DNA of 64,000 nt, taken from NCBI RefSeq assembly GCF_001428045.1, contig NZ_LMSD01000034.1, positions 493,312 to 557,311 on the forward strand, given 5' to 3'. Made by a program: the position numbers and the translations under genes. Shown one piece after another: positions 26,181 to 36,010 of this stretch. Origin of the DNA: Paenibacillus sp. Soil750. GTDB lineage: Bacteria; Bacillota; Bacilli; Paenibacillales; NBRC-103111. Below the pieces are notes generated by a model. That model was not told the origin of the DNA and made no database searches. It worked only from the letters and a program-made list of their open reading frames with translations. How positions within the stretch are numbered: position 1 is the stretch's first letter; every line of letters begins with the position of its first letter.

Positions 26181-27869
26181 ATGACGATTAGAAGAAAGCT
26201 TTTGTTAGGATTTGGAGTTATTGTTGGATTATTTTTAATTTCGCTTTCCATTCTATATGCGTCACTTCGTCAGACGTCTTCCTCATTTGAACGATTTGCG
26301 CATGATGACGTTCATTTACTAAACTTGGCTAATCAAATACGATACGAAGATATCCGGTTAACGGATTCGGTTAGAGGGATTATTATAGATCCTGGAAACA
26401 AATCAGAAAGTGAAACTTATGACAATTATGCCATACAAATCGATAACCATATCAAGGAAACGGTAAGCCTCCTTCAGTCAGAAGAAGAGAAACAGATCTT
26501 CCGTGATTTGGATGCAGGTAATGTGAAATTGGTTGAGTTGGAAACCAAAATGATGGAACTCGCTGCTAGCGACAAAGCGCAGACGTTGCGCATTTTTGCA
26601 GGTGATTATGCAGAACTTCGAGTACACTTTGCTGTATTATTAAACCGATTTCAACACTTGCAGGAGCAGCATATCGAGGAACGTTCCTTTCAAAATGCAA
26701 CACTCGTGAAGCAACGATCCGCAATTGCACTGGTGGTGCTTGCATGTTCGATAATAATTGCTGTGCTTATCGCATTGTGGGTAACGAGGCATATCCTTTC
26801 TCGGATGAACCGAGTGAAATCGAAGCTGGATGAGCTGTCTGGAAGTTCAGGCGATTTACGTGAACGCATTCAAATCCAAGGCCAAGATGAAATTGCCCAG
26901 TTAGCTCAATCTTTTAATATGATGATGGATATGATTCAAGGACTCATTCATCAAGTGAGGGAATCAGCCGACAGAGTTAACCAAGCAACAAAGTATCTAG
27001 TCTCGTCTTCAGAACAAACGTCAAAGATTACCCGTGATATTGATCAGAAAGCCGTGGATATGGCGGAAGGGGCGAATTCGCAAGCCAAAGGGATCGAAGA
27101 GAGCTCGTTTGCCATGGGGGAAATAGCCGCAGACATCCAACGAGTAGCTGATCATATGTCGACGATGGCCATGCAATCGGAACAATCTGTTTCACTAGCA
27201 ACGATGGGGAGCAAGTCCATTGCATCTGCGGTAGCTGGTATGTATGCACTTACGGATTCGGTACAGCACGCGAATCAAGCTGTGAAGAAAGTGAACGCGA
27301 AATCACAAGCCATCTATCAGGTGATTGAATGGATGCGTGAGGTAGCCGATCAGACGAACCTTTTGGCACTTAATGCAGCTATAGAAGCTGCCCATGCTGG
27401 CGAGCACGGTAGAGGCTTCGCGGTTGTAGCTGACGAGGTTAGGAAGCTTGCTAGTCAGAGCACACAATCGGCTGAACATATCACACAGCTGATTGGGCAA
27501 ATTCAAGCGGACTTATCGGAGGCAGATGTTGCAATGGATCAAGGAGGGGTAGAGGTTAGTACGGGCCTGGCGAGCATGGAGCATGCGGGGGAAATGTTTG
27601 AGAAAATACGTAATGATATCCAACTAATCTTTCAAAATACACTAGAAGTATCCGGCGTTTCACAACAGATGGCCGCGGGCTCAGAGCAAATCTATGCATC
27701 ATTCAGCGAGGCAGCTGAAATTAGTAAGCATACTGGCAGAGACACGAAGTTTGTATCCAATATGGTGCAAAAACAATTAGAAACGGTAGAAACCGCAACA
27801 GAACATGCGGCAACACTAACACAGGTAGCAAATGAATTGCATATCCAGATTCAACGTTTTCACATTTAA
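26181..27869 (+). CDS. Methyl-accepting chemotaxis protein (4HB-type sensor)
   Basis: A 562-residue chemoreceptor. It has a transmembrane helix (about 8-28), an extracellular four-helix-bundle-type domain (about 30-180), a second transmembrane helix (about 182-202), a HAMP domain (about 203-260) and a cytoplasmic signalling domain with the hairpin tip [24 protein letters not shown] precedes ATG 26181. It is the sole gene between the ykkC-type riboswitch and a terminator, so its expression should depend on the riboswitch ligand. The ligand sensed by the extracellular domain is unknown. Confidence 0.92.
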   Translation: MTIRRKLLLGFGVIVGLFLISLSILYASLRQTSSSFERFAHDDVHLLNLANQIRYEDIRLTDSVRGIIIDPGNKSESETYDNYAIQIDNHIKETVSLLQSEEEKQIFRDLDAGNVKLVELETKMMELAASDKAQTLRIFAGDYAELRVHFAVLLNRFQHLQEQHIEERSFQNATLVKQRSAIALVVLACSIIIAVLIALWVTRHILSRMNRVKSKLDELSGSSGDLRERIQIQGQDEIAQLAQSFNMMMDMIQGLIHQVRESADRVNQATKYLVSSSEQTSKITRDIDQKAVDMAEGANSQAKGIEESSFAMGEIAADIQRVADHMSTMAMQSEQSVSLATMGSKSIASAVAGMYALTDSVQHANQAVKKVNAKSQAIYQVIEWMREVADQTNLLALNAAIEAAHAGEHGRGFAVVADEVRKLASQSTQSAEHITQLIGQIQADLSEADVAMDQGGVEVSTGLASMEHAGEMFEKIRNDIQLIFQNTLEVSGVSQQMAAGSEQIYASFSEAAEISKHTGRDTKFVSNMVQKQLETVETATEHAATLTQVANELHIQIQRFHI

Positions 27870-27878
27870 TTGAAGAAT

Positions 27879-27912
27879 ACGAGTTAACGCATATTGCGTT
27901 GGCTCGTTTTTT
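27879..27912 (+). terminator. Terminator of chemoreceptor gene
   Basis: ACGAG/CTCGT and AACGCA/TGCGTT nested stem followed by six T residues. Confidence 0.85.
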
Positions 27913-28028
27913 ATTGCATATCAGATTGTAAGGCAAGATTGTTACAAGCAGGTGTAAAGTCTTTTATTGTTGAATACAAGGAAATATCGGATAAGTGCTT
28001 AAATTCAAATTTTTGGAGTGTGATTACG

Positions 28029-28976
28029 ATGCTAATAGCACTAAATGAATTGCAATTTTATAAAAACTTTGATGAACTTGCGAAAGATATTCTAGAGATG
28101 GCCAAAGAAACGATGCCTGATCGTTTAATTTATTTGACTTCTTTTACCAGAAAACAACAAATCATATTAAAACTTTCCGAAACTAACGTAAATATCGGTA
28201 TAAATGAAGGTATGGTTATTGAGATTAATGAAACGGTTTGTAACCGAATTGATTTTGAGAATAATGCCCCTTTAGTTTTTGAAGATATGAGTAGAGAAGC
28301 GAAGTTAGATGATTTAAGGCAAGCGCTTGTTGCCGCTAATATTAATTCTTATCTAGGGATTCCAATTATTCTTTCAAATGGAGACACATTTGGGACCTTG
28401 TGTGCCGTTCATACAAATGTCAAAAAAATCAGCAAAAAGAGCATAACCATGCTCCAAAGAATAGCTAAGTTATTCTCCTATTACTTAGATTTGGAACGAC
28501 TTGCCTACAGGGATTCGTTAACGGGACTCTATAATCGGCAGTTTCTTTATAAATATTTCGAAGAAAGCTCCACGACTGGAGGCGCTTTGTTATTTCTTGA
28601 TTTGGATGGTTTTAAGAAGATAAATGACTTGTACGGACACGAAACTGGGGATTTAGTATTGAGGGAAGTCGCATTAAGACTCGAGAATTTCGTACAGCTG
28701 CTTCAAGGTTTTGCGGTTAGATTAGGGGGAGACGAATTCGTTATTAATCTGGTTGATCTCACGAGCCGTGAAGAAATTAGTAAACTAGCTGATTTTTTGC
28801 TTTCACGGTTATCAACGTGGGATACCCAGTTAGAAGCGTTCAATTTATCAGTTAGCATTGGCATTGTGCTTTATCCGGCAGGTGAAAACAATCTGTTAAA
28901 AGTATTACTTAAAAATGCGGATAATGCCTTGTACCGGGCTAAAGCAAATGGAAAGAACGGATATCAATTTTTTTAA
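28029..28976 (+). CDS. GAF-GGDEF diguanylate cyclase
   Basis: Likely makes cyclic di-GMP. It has about 315 residues: a GAF-like sensor domain (about 10-155) and a GGDEF domain (about 160-315) with an intact RLGGDEF active site, DSLTGLYNR and a metal-binding LDLDGFKKIND. No RxxD inhibitory site is seen five residues before GGDEF. No membrane segment is present. Start chosen at ATG 28029, preceded by TGGAGTG; the frame is open back to 27894 but that part overlaps the previous terminator. It forms part of a run of three signalling genes. Confidence 0.88.
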   Translation: MLIALNELQFYKNFDELAKDILEMAKETMPDRLIYLTSFTRKQQIILKLSETNVNIGINEGMVIEINETVCNRIDFENNAPLVFEDMSREAKLDDLRQALVAANINSYLGIPIILSNGDTFGTLCAVHTNVKKISKKSITMLQRIAKLFSYYLDLERLAYRDSLTGLYNRQFLYKYFEESSTTGGALLFLDLDGFKKINDLYGHETGDLVLREVALRLENFVQLLQGFAVRLGGDEFVINLVDLTSREEISKLADFLLSRLSTWDTQLEAFNLSVSIGIVLYPAGENNLLKVLLKNADNALYRAKANGKNGYQFF

Positions 28977-29056
28977 AAGGAAAGCCACACAGTTCAGCAT
29001 TCATTTTCCATAAATATGTGTAATAACTCCTATTCCATGAGATGTGAGATATATGC

Positions 29057-29116
29057 TATAATTCACGGAGTCCTAACAACTGGCTTACAACCACCGATGG
29101 TTGTAGGTCTTTTTTT
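29057..29116 (+). terminator. Extended -10 box followed at once by a terminator
   Basis: TGCTATAAT (ending 29062) is followed by a 10-bp stem (29084-29093 with 29098-29107, CCGA loop) and a T tract. It either ends the GGDEF transcript or ends a transcript of about 50 bases in front of the kinase gene. No good -35 was found. Confidence 0.7.
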
Positions 29117-29200
29117 CAGGAATGTGCTAGATATCGCAATAACAACTTTGGCGTATGCGGAAATTATCAAACAATTGTGATATTGAAAGTAGGTTCATTT

Positions 29201-30595
29201 ATGAATTTTATTCTAATGGCTGCTATGTCCTTGGTACCTCTATTTTTAGGTATGTCGTGCAAAATGTTATTTAAAACGAAACTAACTAATGCCATGGTAC
29301 TTTTCATGTTTTTCATGAGTGTATGGCAATTAGATGTCAGTGTGTTATATAGCAACGACGTCATAAAAACGGATTCGATCTTATTTTTGTTCCAGCTCCT
29401 GCGAATTGGTTCGATTATGCTGCCTCCAGCATTTTTGTATGTTGGCTATATTTCACTAAAACATCTATCAAAAGATGAAGCGAAATGGATGAATCTACTC
29501 ATAAATAAGTATACGCTTAGCACGTATGTTTTATGGTCTGTTTTTATTTATATCATCAATTGGACAGATCTTGGTGTACTAGGGTTAAAGTCGATTCAAG
29601 GCATCGGTAATCAGGATACTGTCTTGTACCCCATTTATGGCGCATGGGGCAGCCTATTTGTTAACCACATTAAATTATTAGTAGTAAGCATTCTATTAAC
29701 GTTAGTTGCAAGTAGAAAAGTAACAGATAAATATGTGAGAAATTTCCTTACTTTATTTAGTCTTACTTTTCTTTTAACGTATATGATCGGCGTATTGAAT
29801 TTACAAGCAGGGACTTTCATTTATTCAAGCCAAATTGCCGTCATGTTGTTTTCTATCATCATTTTCTTTATTTTTGTTCATATGAGTACAAGAATGATAA
29901 GAGACGCCTCTCAAATTTTGAAAAGGAAAGAGAAAGAAGAACAAATTGAAATATCGACTTCTGGACTCATTCATGAAATTAATAATCCGCTTACGGTTGT
30001 GAAAGGCTATTCCGACCTCTTATCACGCAATGAGGAGTTGGATGGCAGCACCAAAGGAATGATTAATCATATTGGCATTGCTGGCGACCATATGAACAGT
30101 ATCCTTACGAACTATAATCATTTTATCAAAAGTGGCAAAATTCAAACGGAGGAAGCTGATATTCTGGATGTTCTTAACGAATCCATTGCCTTGACTTCCA
30201 TACATACGAAAGAAAAGAACGTAAACATTGAATTCAATTCGCATAAAAATATCATCGTTTCGATAGATCGAGATAAAGTCAGACAAGTTTTCATCAATTT
30301 AATCAATAATAGTATTGATGCCATGGAGAAATCAGCTCGTAAAGTTCTCAAGATTGACTACTATACGAAGAACAATGAGATTCATATCCTATTAACAGAC
30401 ACTGGCTCTGGTATTCATCCAGATGAATGGGATCACATTTTCACACCATTCCATACAACCAAAAAAACTGGTATGGGTTTGGGATTGTCGATTTCGCAAC
30501 GCATTATTAACTCACATGGCGGTTATATTGAAATCGTAAATAGTACGGCAGAAGGTACGGAACTGAAGGTGATCATGCCACTCTGGTCCGTATAA
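29201..30595 (+). CDS. Orphan membrane histidine kinase
   Basis: About 464 residues. Seven or eight N-terminal hydrophobic helices (about 1-235) form a membrane sensor. They are followed by a HisKA domain with the phosphoacceptor histidine in LIHEINNPLT (about residue 258) and a HATPase_c domain with N (FINLINNSIDAME), G1 (DTGSGI) and G2 (GMGLGLSIS) boxes. No response regulator is adjacent, as for the sporulation-type kinases of Bacilli that feed Spo0F; that role is a guess. Start ATG 29201 has only a weak ribosome site; GTG 29177 is in frame. Confidence 0.88.
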   Translation: MNFILMAAMSLVPLFLGMSCKMLFKTKLTNAMVLFMFFMSVWQLDVSVLYSNDVIKTDSILFLFQLLRIGSIMLPPAFLYVGYISLKHLSKDEAKWMNLLINKYTLSTYVLWSVFIYIINWTDLGVLGLKSIQGIGNQDTVLYPIYGAWGSLFVNHIKLLVVSILLTLVASRKVTDKYVRNFLTLFSLTFLLTYMIGVLNLQAGTFIYSSQIAVMLFSIIIFFIFVHMSTRMIRDASQILKRKEKEEQIEISTSGLIHEINNPLTVVKGYSDLLSRNEELDGSTKGMINHIGIAGDHMNSILTNYNHFIKSGKIQTEEADILDVLNESIALTSIHTKEKNVNIEFNSHKNIIVSIDRDKVRQVFINLINNSIDAMEKSARKVLKIDYYTKNNEIHILLTDTGSGIHPDEWDHIFTPFHTTKKTGMGLGLSISQRIINSHGGYIEIVNSTAEGTELKVIMPLWSV

Positions 30596-30596
30596 C

Positions 30597-30644
30597 CAAA
30601 AAGCTTAGTCTGAGGGACATCGCCTCGCAGACTAAGCTTTTTTT
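30597..30644. terminator. Bidirectional terminator
   Basis: AAGCTTAGTCTG/CAGACTAAGCTT 12-bp stem with flanking A and T tracts, between convergent kinase and mbl-like genes. Confidence 0.93.
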
Positions 30645-31692
30645 ATTGACTAACTGCGATTTGTTCCTGAGTCGAGTCTTGCTGCATGAGTGGTTTGCTT
30701 TTCGTTCTGTACACGCCAAGCATTAATCCTGTTCCTAGCGCCGTGCATTCGAGTGGATGTTCCGCGATATGTACCGCAACCCCAGTTTCCGCACGAATAC
30801 GTTCATCGATTCCCTCAAGCAATGCACCGCCTCCACATAGCAAGATGCCTTGTTCCATGACATCGCCTGCAAGTTCTGGTGGACAAAGCTCTAACGTTGC
30901 CCTGATCGCCTCAATCAAGGCATCCAAGAATTCATTAACCACCGTAAAGATTTCACTTGAGACCAAGCGGATAGAGCGAGGTAATCCATGAACCAAATCA
31001 CGTCCACGGATCTCAATAGAGCGTTCTTCCGCTGAAAGGGTGGCAGTTCCGATTTGCATTTTAATAAGCTCCGCGGTTCGTTCACCGATTTCCATGTTAT
31101 ATTGACGTTTCACATAATCCATAATATCGCGATCGATCGAAAGGCCACCTCGGTTGATCGTATGACTGGCAACGATGCCACCAAGTGACAATACGGCTAC
31201 TTGACAGGTTCCGCCACCAATATCGAGGACTAGATGACCGATGGGTTCGTCGAGCATAAGTCCAGCGCCAAGCGCCGCTGCGATAGGTTCTTCGACTGCA
31301 ATCGCTTTTTTGGCACCCCGATGAACGATGGTTTCTTCAATCGCTCGTTTCTGCACGTTCGTAATGCCACACGGCACCGTAATGTAAATTTGCGAACTAC
31401 GAAGAAAAGAAGGTCTACCTTGAATTTTTTTTATAAAATAGTTCAGCATCGTGCTGGTCTTGTCAAAATTAGCGATGACACCATGTATTAAAGGATACGT
31501 GATATCCACATGCGCAGGCGCTCGTCCAATCATCGCTTGCGCTTCGGATCCTGCAGCTATTAATTCACCTGTATGGTGATCGAATGCGACGACGGAGGGT
31601 TCATTAAGCACAATACCTTTACCCTTTTCGAAAATAACGGTGTTGGAAGTACCTAAATCTATCCCAAATAACTTATCGAACTGTTTGAACAT
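30643..31692 (-). CDS. MreB/Mbl family cell-shape protein
   Basis: A bacterial actin homologue of about 349 residues that would form membrane-associated filaments guiding lateral wall synthesis. Actin-fold nucleotide motifs are present: GIDLGTSNTVIF (phosphate 1), LDIGGGTCQVAV (phosphate 2) and GGGALLEGIDERI (adenosine). Start chosen at ATG 31692 with AAGGAGG upstream; the frame extends to 31746 without a ribosome site. It is monocistronic and far from mreCD and min genes, so it is more like Mbl or MreBH than the mreB of the mreBCD operon. Confidence 0.87.
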   Translation of the reverse strand: MFKQFDKLFGIDLGTSNTVIFEKGKGIVLNEPSVVAFDHHTGELIAAGSEAQAMIGRAPAHVDITYPLIHGVIANFDKTSTMLNYFIKKIQGRPSFLRSSQIYITVPCGITNVQKRAIEETIVHRGAKKAIAVEEPIAAALGAGLMLDEPIGHLVLDIGGGTCQVAVLSLGGIVASHTINRGGLSIDRDIMDYVKRQYNMEIGERTAELIKMQIGTATLSAEERSIEIRGRDLVHGLPRSIRLVSSEIFTVVNEFLDALIEAIRATLELCPPELAGDVMEQGILLCGGGALLEGIDERIRAETGVAVHIAEHPLECTALGTGLMLGVYRTKSKPLMQQDSTQEQIAVSQ

Positions 31693-31926
31693 TACTTGTT
31701 TCCTCCTTTGAATTATAATCAGGCTTGGTGGGGAGGTGGCATTCACGTCTGTATAGTATTCTTGTTCAGTTGTCGATTTAAGGGGGCTGATGACAAAGGA
31801 AATATTTATAAGACAACGAATAGTTAACTAATCCCACTTAAAGGTGATCATTCAACTTAAGGTGATTGTATGCAAACAACGAGAAATATGATTCGACATG
31901 GAGGATAAAAGGAGCGTCTGATCCAT

Positions 31927-32355
31927 TTGATTCGTGAAGCAGAAAAAACAGATCGAGATCAACTATTCGGACTCTATCGAATGTTAGTTCCGAATAGCAA
32001 GAAAATGAGTGTGCTTGAAGAACAAATCGTAAAAATTAGAATGGACCCTACGAATTTTTTATTCGTTTACGAGGAAGAAGGAGAACTTTTAGGAACCCTC
32101 ACATTAAACATATGTCTTCAAGCTTTACATGGCTTAAGACCATATGGCTTGGTTGAAAATGTCATTGTTCACGAAAATCATCGTTGTAAGCATATTGGTA
32201 GCGCACTTTTACAACATGTTGAAGCGTACTGTATATCCATAGACTGCCATAAAATAATGCTGCTTAGTAACGCAAAGCGTGAAAGAGCTCACATGTTCTT
32301 TGAAAAGGAAGGCTACAACGGCTCAATTAGCAAGGGATTTAAAAAATATTTATAA
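31927..32355 (+). CDS. GNAT family N-acetyltransferase
   Basis: A 142-residue single-domain GNAT. The acetyl-CoA binding segment is VIVHENHRCKHIGSALL (about 70-86), where the usual RxxGxG/A is NHRCKHIGSAL, and VEAYC and FFEKEGY lie in later strands. The substrate is unknown. It starts at TTG 31927 with AAGGAG about 10 bp upstream. It is followed 42 bp later by the NIF3-like gene, possibly in one transcript. Confidence 0.8.
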   Translation: MIREAEKTDRDQLFGLYRMLVPNSKKMSVLEEQIVKIRMDPTNFLFVYEEEGELLGTLTLNICLQALHGLRPYGLVENVIVHENHRCKHIGSALLQHVEAYCISIDCHKIMLLSNAKRERAHMFFEKEGYNGSISKGFKKYL

Positions 32356-32397
32356 ATGAATAAGCACTTCATACATGAATGAGTGGAGGGACAAACG

Positions 32398-33192
32398 ATG
32401 CGTGTAAACATACAAACGATTATCGATGCGTTGATCTCACCGGTCGCAAGGCTTGAGCAAACTGTCGATACCCTGAAGTTCGGTCATCCTGACACCGAGG
32501 TGACCGGTATTGTGACCGCCTTCATGCCGACACAATTTGTTATTGATCAAGCGATTAGCCTGGGAGCGAATCTTATTATTGCACACGAAGCACCCTTTTT
32601 TTCGCACCATGATGATACGTCCAAACTAAAAGACGATCCTGTCTATGAGAATAAGCGACGACTTCTGGAATCATCGGGTATTGCGTTATTTCGATTCCAC
32701 GATTACTTGCACCGCTATACACCAGATGGTGTCATAGAAGGGTTGGTTCAGACTCTCGATTGGATGCCTTACGTACAAGAGCATCATCCTGCATACTCTA
32801 TCGTGCAAATTCCCACGGAATCTGTAAATAATATCGCAGAGCATGTGAAGAAAAGGCTTGGAATTACATTTGTAAGAGCACATGGTGATCGTGAGCAGGC
32901 GTGTTCGAAGATTGGTTTGCTCGCAGGTTATCGTGGTGGTGGTCAGAATGCGCTACCGCTATTTGAAAAAGAGCAACTGGATCTAGTTATTTATGGGGAA
33001 GGTCCTGAATGGGAAACGCCTGAGTACGTTAGGGATGCTGTCTATCAAGGAAGACAAAAGGCATTAATCGTGCTTGGTCATGCGGAGAGTGAAGAGCCGG
33101 GTATGGAATTTCTGGCAAATAAACTAAGAAGCATATATCCAGAGATTCCTGTTCACTATGTGAAAGAAAGACCGATTTTTCAAGTATTATAA
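32398..33192 (+). CDS. Nif3-like dinuclear metal centre protein
   Basis: A 264-residue member of the NIF3/DUF34 family, whose members bind two metal ions and whose function remains poorly defined. Metal-ligand-like motifs are visible: IIAHEAPFF near residue 65, FRFHDYLHR near 105 and LGHAESEEPG near 235. It is shorter than the Bacillus YqfO type, which has an inserted domain of about 100 residues. Start chosen at ATG 32398 with GGAGGG upstream; GTG 32383 overlaps the ribosome site. Confidence 0.82.
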   Translation: MRVNIQTIIDALISPVARLEQTVDTLKFGHPDTEVTGIVTAFMPTQFVIDQAISLGANLIIAHEAPFFSHHDDTSKLKDDPVYENKRRLLESSGIALFRFHDYLHRYTPDGVIEGLVQTLDWMPYVQEHHPAYSIVQIPTESVNNIAEHVKKRLGITFVRAHGDREQACSKIGLLAGYRGGGQNALPLFEKEQLDLVIYGEGPEWETPEYVRDAVYQGRQKALIVLGHAESEEPGMEFLANKLRSIYPEIPVHYVKERPIFQVL

Positions 33193-33234
33193 GCAGAGCG
33201 AAGTCTTTGTTTCGAAAAGGAAAGGGGGGTGCAA

Positions 33235-33744
33235 GTGGTACAAGAAGTTGTCATCGAAGCTTATAATTCAGATTGGATCCAAGAGTTCGAGAGTGAGAAA
33301 AAGAAGATATCACGAGTGTTACCAAGCAATGCCATTCAAATCGAGCATATCGGAAGCACCTCAATCATGGGGATGCCTTCCAAACCGATCCTAGATATCG
33401 CTGTAAGTGTGAATAATCTCGACGATGCTGATATGTTTATTGAACCATTAAGTGCAATAGGCTATGAATATGTTCCCAAATTAGAATTTCCCAATCGTAG
33501 GTTTTTTCGTAAAGGGGAGCGGAAGAAGGGCACGCATCACCTTCATGTTTATGAACAAAGTAGTGATGAATGGCGAAATAACCTTCTATTCAGGAATTAT
33601 CTAAGAAGTCATCCTGAGCAAGCAGCAGCTTATGCCGAGCTCAAAAAGCATCTTGCTTCCATATATGTTGAAGATAGAGCGACGTATACGCAAATGAAAG
33701 CACCATTCATTCAATCTATGATGGAGTTGGCCCAAAAAGTGTAG
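33235..33744 (+). CDS. GrpB family protein (UPF0157)
   Basis: About 169 residues with the GrpB hallmark HIGSTSIMGMPSKPILDI (a nucleotidyltransferase-like glycine-serine turn followed by an acidic residue) and a C-terminal helix. Some relatives act on dephospho-CoA (as a domain fused to CoaE) or modify small molecules; no specific role is shown here. A run of six G residues serves as ribosome site for GTG 33235; GTG 33229 is the alternative start. Confidence 0.82.
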   Translation: MVQEVVIEAYNSDWIQEFESEKKKISRVLPSNAIQIEHIGSTSIMGMPSKPILDIAVSVNNLDDADMFIEPLSAIGYEYVPKLEFPNRRFFRKGERKKGTHHLHVYEQSSDEWRNNLLFRNYLRSHPEQAAAYAELKKHLASIYVEDRATYTQMKAPFIQSMMELAQKV

Positions 33745-33789
33745 TGCATATCCTTACATGATCACACCTTATAAAGGAGTTGATTTCAT

Positions 33790-34773
33790 ATGCCTGTATA
33801 CAATTTAGCTTGTGATGTAAATAATCCACAAAAAGGGCTCCAACTGTCCGACATTCCTGCACACGATCCTTTCGTTTTCGCCGATAAGGATAATGGCGTC
33901 TATTATTTGTACACGGGAGGGTCACCAAAGTTACATGGAATGAAAGGTTATGGTGTCCTTATGTATAAAAGCAGGAATTTAACCGAATGGGAAGGACCTT
34001 ATATCGTGTTCACCGTTCCTGAAGGATGTTGGGCTCACCCGCAGCATGGCGCTTGGGCACCAGAAGTGCATGCGTACAAGGGGCGCTTCTATCTGTTCGT
34101 CACCTTACATAATAATGACAGACAATTAGATGGGGAACCGATTCAAGGGTATTCCAAGCATTGGAGAGGGTCAGTAATAGCCGTTAGTGATGTACTGGAA
34201 GGGCCTTTTCAATTGTTGAATGAAGAATCCCCTGTTCTTCCAGAAACGATGATGACACTAGACGGAACTTTATATGTGGATGAAGATGAAATACCTTGGA
34301 TGGTATACTGTCATGAGTGGATTCAAACCATTGATGGTACGATTGAAGCTGTGCGGTTGAAGGATGATTTATCTGAAGCAGCTGGTGAACCGATTCATTT
34401 GTTCAACGGCTCGGAAGCGCTTTGGGATAACGAAGAGGCACTCCCCGTAGGCGACATTCGTGTGTATGTCACGGACGGTTGCCAATTGTATCGAACTTCA
34501 GGTGGTCAGTTGATTATGCTTTGGTCCAGTTATCAGGCAGGCAGTTATGTGCAAACCATCGCCCGGTCGATTACCGGTAATTTGCAAGGTCCATGGGAAC
34601 AGCTTCCTCCACTTGTGAAGGAAGACAGTGGTCACGGGATGATGTTCCAGACATTTGAAGGGATCTGGATGCTGATCCTTCATCAACCTTTTCAAATGCC
34701 TAAATCAAGGTGCAAAGTGTTCGAAATGGAAGACACAGGAGATAGCTTCAAAGTGGTTCGCCAATTAGATTAA
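33790..34773 (+). CDS. Glycoside hydrolase family 43-like protein
   Basis: A 327-residue five-bladed beta-propeller enzyme. Candidate catalytic acids are in IPAHDPFVF (general base), MTLDGTLYVDED (pKa-tuning aspartate) and VYCHEWIQ (acid glutamate). WAPEVHAYKGRFYLF is a typical GH43 blade. No signal peptide is seen, so it should act inside the cell on an imported oligosaccharide, probably arabinose- or xylose-containing. AAAGGAG precedes ATG 33790. It is followed 18 bp later by a dehydrogenase gene, suggesting an operon. Confidence 0.85.
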   Translation: MPVYNLACDVNNPQKGLQLSDIPAHDPFVFADKDNGVYYLYTGGSPKLHGMKGYGVLMYKSRNLTEWEGPYIVFTVPEGCWAHPQHGAWAPEVHAYKGRFYLFVTLHNNDRQLDGEPIQGYSKHWRGSVIAVSDVLEGPFQLLNEESPVLPETMMTLDGTLYVDEDEIPWMVYCHEWIQTIDGTIEAVRLKDDLSEAAGEPIHLFNGSEALWDNEEALPVGDIRVYVTDGCQLYRTSGGQLIMLWSSYQAGSYVQTIARSITGNLQGPWEQLPPLVKEDSGHGMMFQTFEGIWMLILHQPFQMPKSRCKVFEMEDTGDSFKVVRQLD

Positions 34774-34791
34774 TACGAAGGAGATATCGTT

Positions 34792-35751
34792 ATGATGAAA
34801 CTACGCTGTGCAATACTAGATGATTACCAACAAGTAGCGTTGTCTTCTGCGGATTGGTCGCAGATTTTGGATAAAGTGGAGGTCAAGCGTATTGATCGGC
34901 ATATTGACCAAATCGAGGAGCTGGTTGAACAGATCGCAGACTGCGAAATTATCGTCATTATGCGTGAACGGACTCCTTTCCGCGCGGAATTGCTTGCAAG
35001 GCTTCCTAAGTTGAAGCTGCTTATTACGACGGGGATGCGCAATGCTTCTGTAGATATGACCGCCGCTGCATCGCAAGGCATTATCGTTTGCGGCACGGGT
35101 GGGGCTGGCAATGCAACTGCCGAACTCACGTGGGCACTGTTATTAGGCCTTGCTCGTAACATTGTCACGGAACACAATGCGGTTCGCAATGGACAATGGC
35201 AAAGTACGGTTGGCGCAGATTTGTACGGCAAGACGCTTGGTGTCATTGGACTTGGTAATTTGGGCACGAAGATTGCCAAGTTTGGCCAGGCATTCGGCAT
35301 GGATGTAATAGCCTGGAGCCAGAATTTAACGAAAGAGCGGGCCGAGGAGGTCGGTGTACGACTTGCTGCTTCTAAAGAGGAACTGCTGGTAAACAGTGAT
35401 TTTGTGTCTATTCATCTGGTATTAAGTGACCGGACAAGAGGGTTGATTCGTGCGGAAGACCTGAAACGAATGCGGTCATCGGCCTATTTGATTAATACGT
35501 CTCGAGCTCCGATCGTGGATCAAGCTGCACTTGCGGAAGCCTTGCAGGATGGATGGATCGCTGGAGCGGCTGTGGATGTGTTCGAAGTGGAACCATTGCC
35601 CAAGGATGATATCTATCGGTCACTCCCGAATCTACTCACGACGCCGCATATTGGCTATGTAGCGAAAGCGAATTATGAAGCCTTTTACAAACAAGTGGTT
35701 GAAGATATTGAAGCCTATTTATCCGGAACACCGATTCGGAGGTTAAATTAA
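34792..35751 (+). CDS. D-2-hydroxyacid dehydrogenase family protein
   Basis: An NAD-dependent 2-hydroxyacid dehydrogenase of 319 residues. Visible are the Rossmann motif GLGNLGTKIA (about 151-160), the arginine in NTSRAPIVD, the glutamate in FEVEPLP and the histidine in TTPHIGY that together form the active site. The substrate is undefined. GAAGGAG precedes ATG 34792 (ATG 34795 is also possible). It is ended by a perfect terminator 41 bp downstream. Confidence 0.86.
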   Translation: MMKLRCAILDDYQQVALSSADWSQILDKVEVKRIDRHIDQIEELVEQIADCEIIVIMRERTPFRAELLARLPKLKLLITTGMRNASVDMTAAASQGIIVCGTGGAGNATAELTWALLLGLARNIVTEHNAVRNGQWQSTVGADLYGKTLGVIGLGNLGTKIAKFGQAFGMDVIAWSQNLTKERAEEVGVRLAASKEELLVNSDFVSIHLVLSDRTRGLIRAEDLKRMRSSAYLINTSRAPIVDQAALAEALQDGWIAGAAVDVFEVEPLPKDDIYRSLPNLLTTPHIGYVAKANYEAFYKQVVEDIEAYLSGTPIRRLN

Positions 35752-35791
35752 TTAGTCTGTGTAGTGTGTTGATAAAAGATACAGAAAATGG

Positions 35792-35820
35792 AACCTGAGA
35801 CTATGTCTCAGGTTTTTTTT
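35792..35820 (+). terminator. Strong terminator
   Basis: AACCTGAGAC/GTCTCAGGTT perfect stem, TAT loop, eight T residues. Confidence 0.93.
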
Positions 35821-36010
35821 AATATAAGAAAGTATAAGTTTCATTTTATACACTGCTTTATATTTCTCCATAAACGCTCCCGTTCTTGAAGGACGGCATA
35901 GCCGTGTTTATTTTGCATACACATGCATTATGGCAAGATTTGCCCATGAAAAAGGAAATTCAGGAATTGTGTGGAAATGGGTTGTATGACCAAGTTATGA
36001 GGAGTACACG

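Noticed and set aside
31836-31866. Direct repeat ACTTAA(A)GGTGAT before the GNAT gene
   Set aside because: Short, imperfect, with no promoter context; not enough to call an operator.
35880-35920. ACGGC-ATA-GCCGT hairpin before the SWIM operon
   Set aside because: Short stem with a poor T tract and no transcript to terminate; likely chance.
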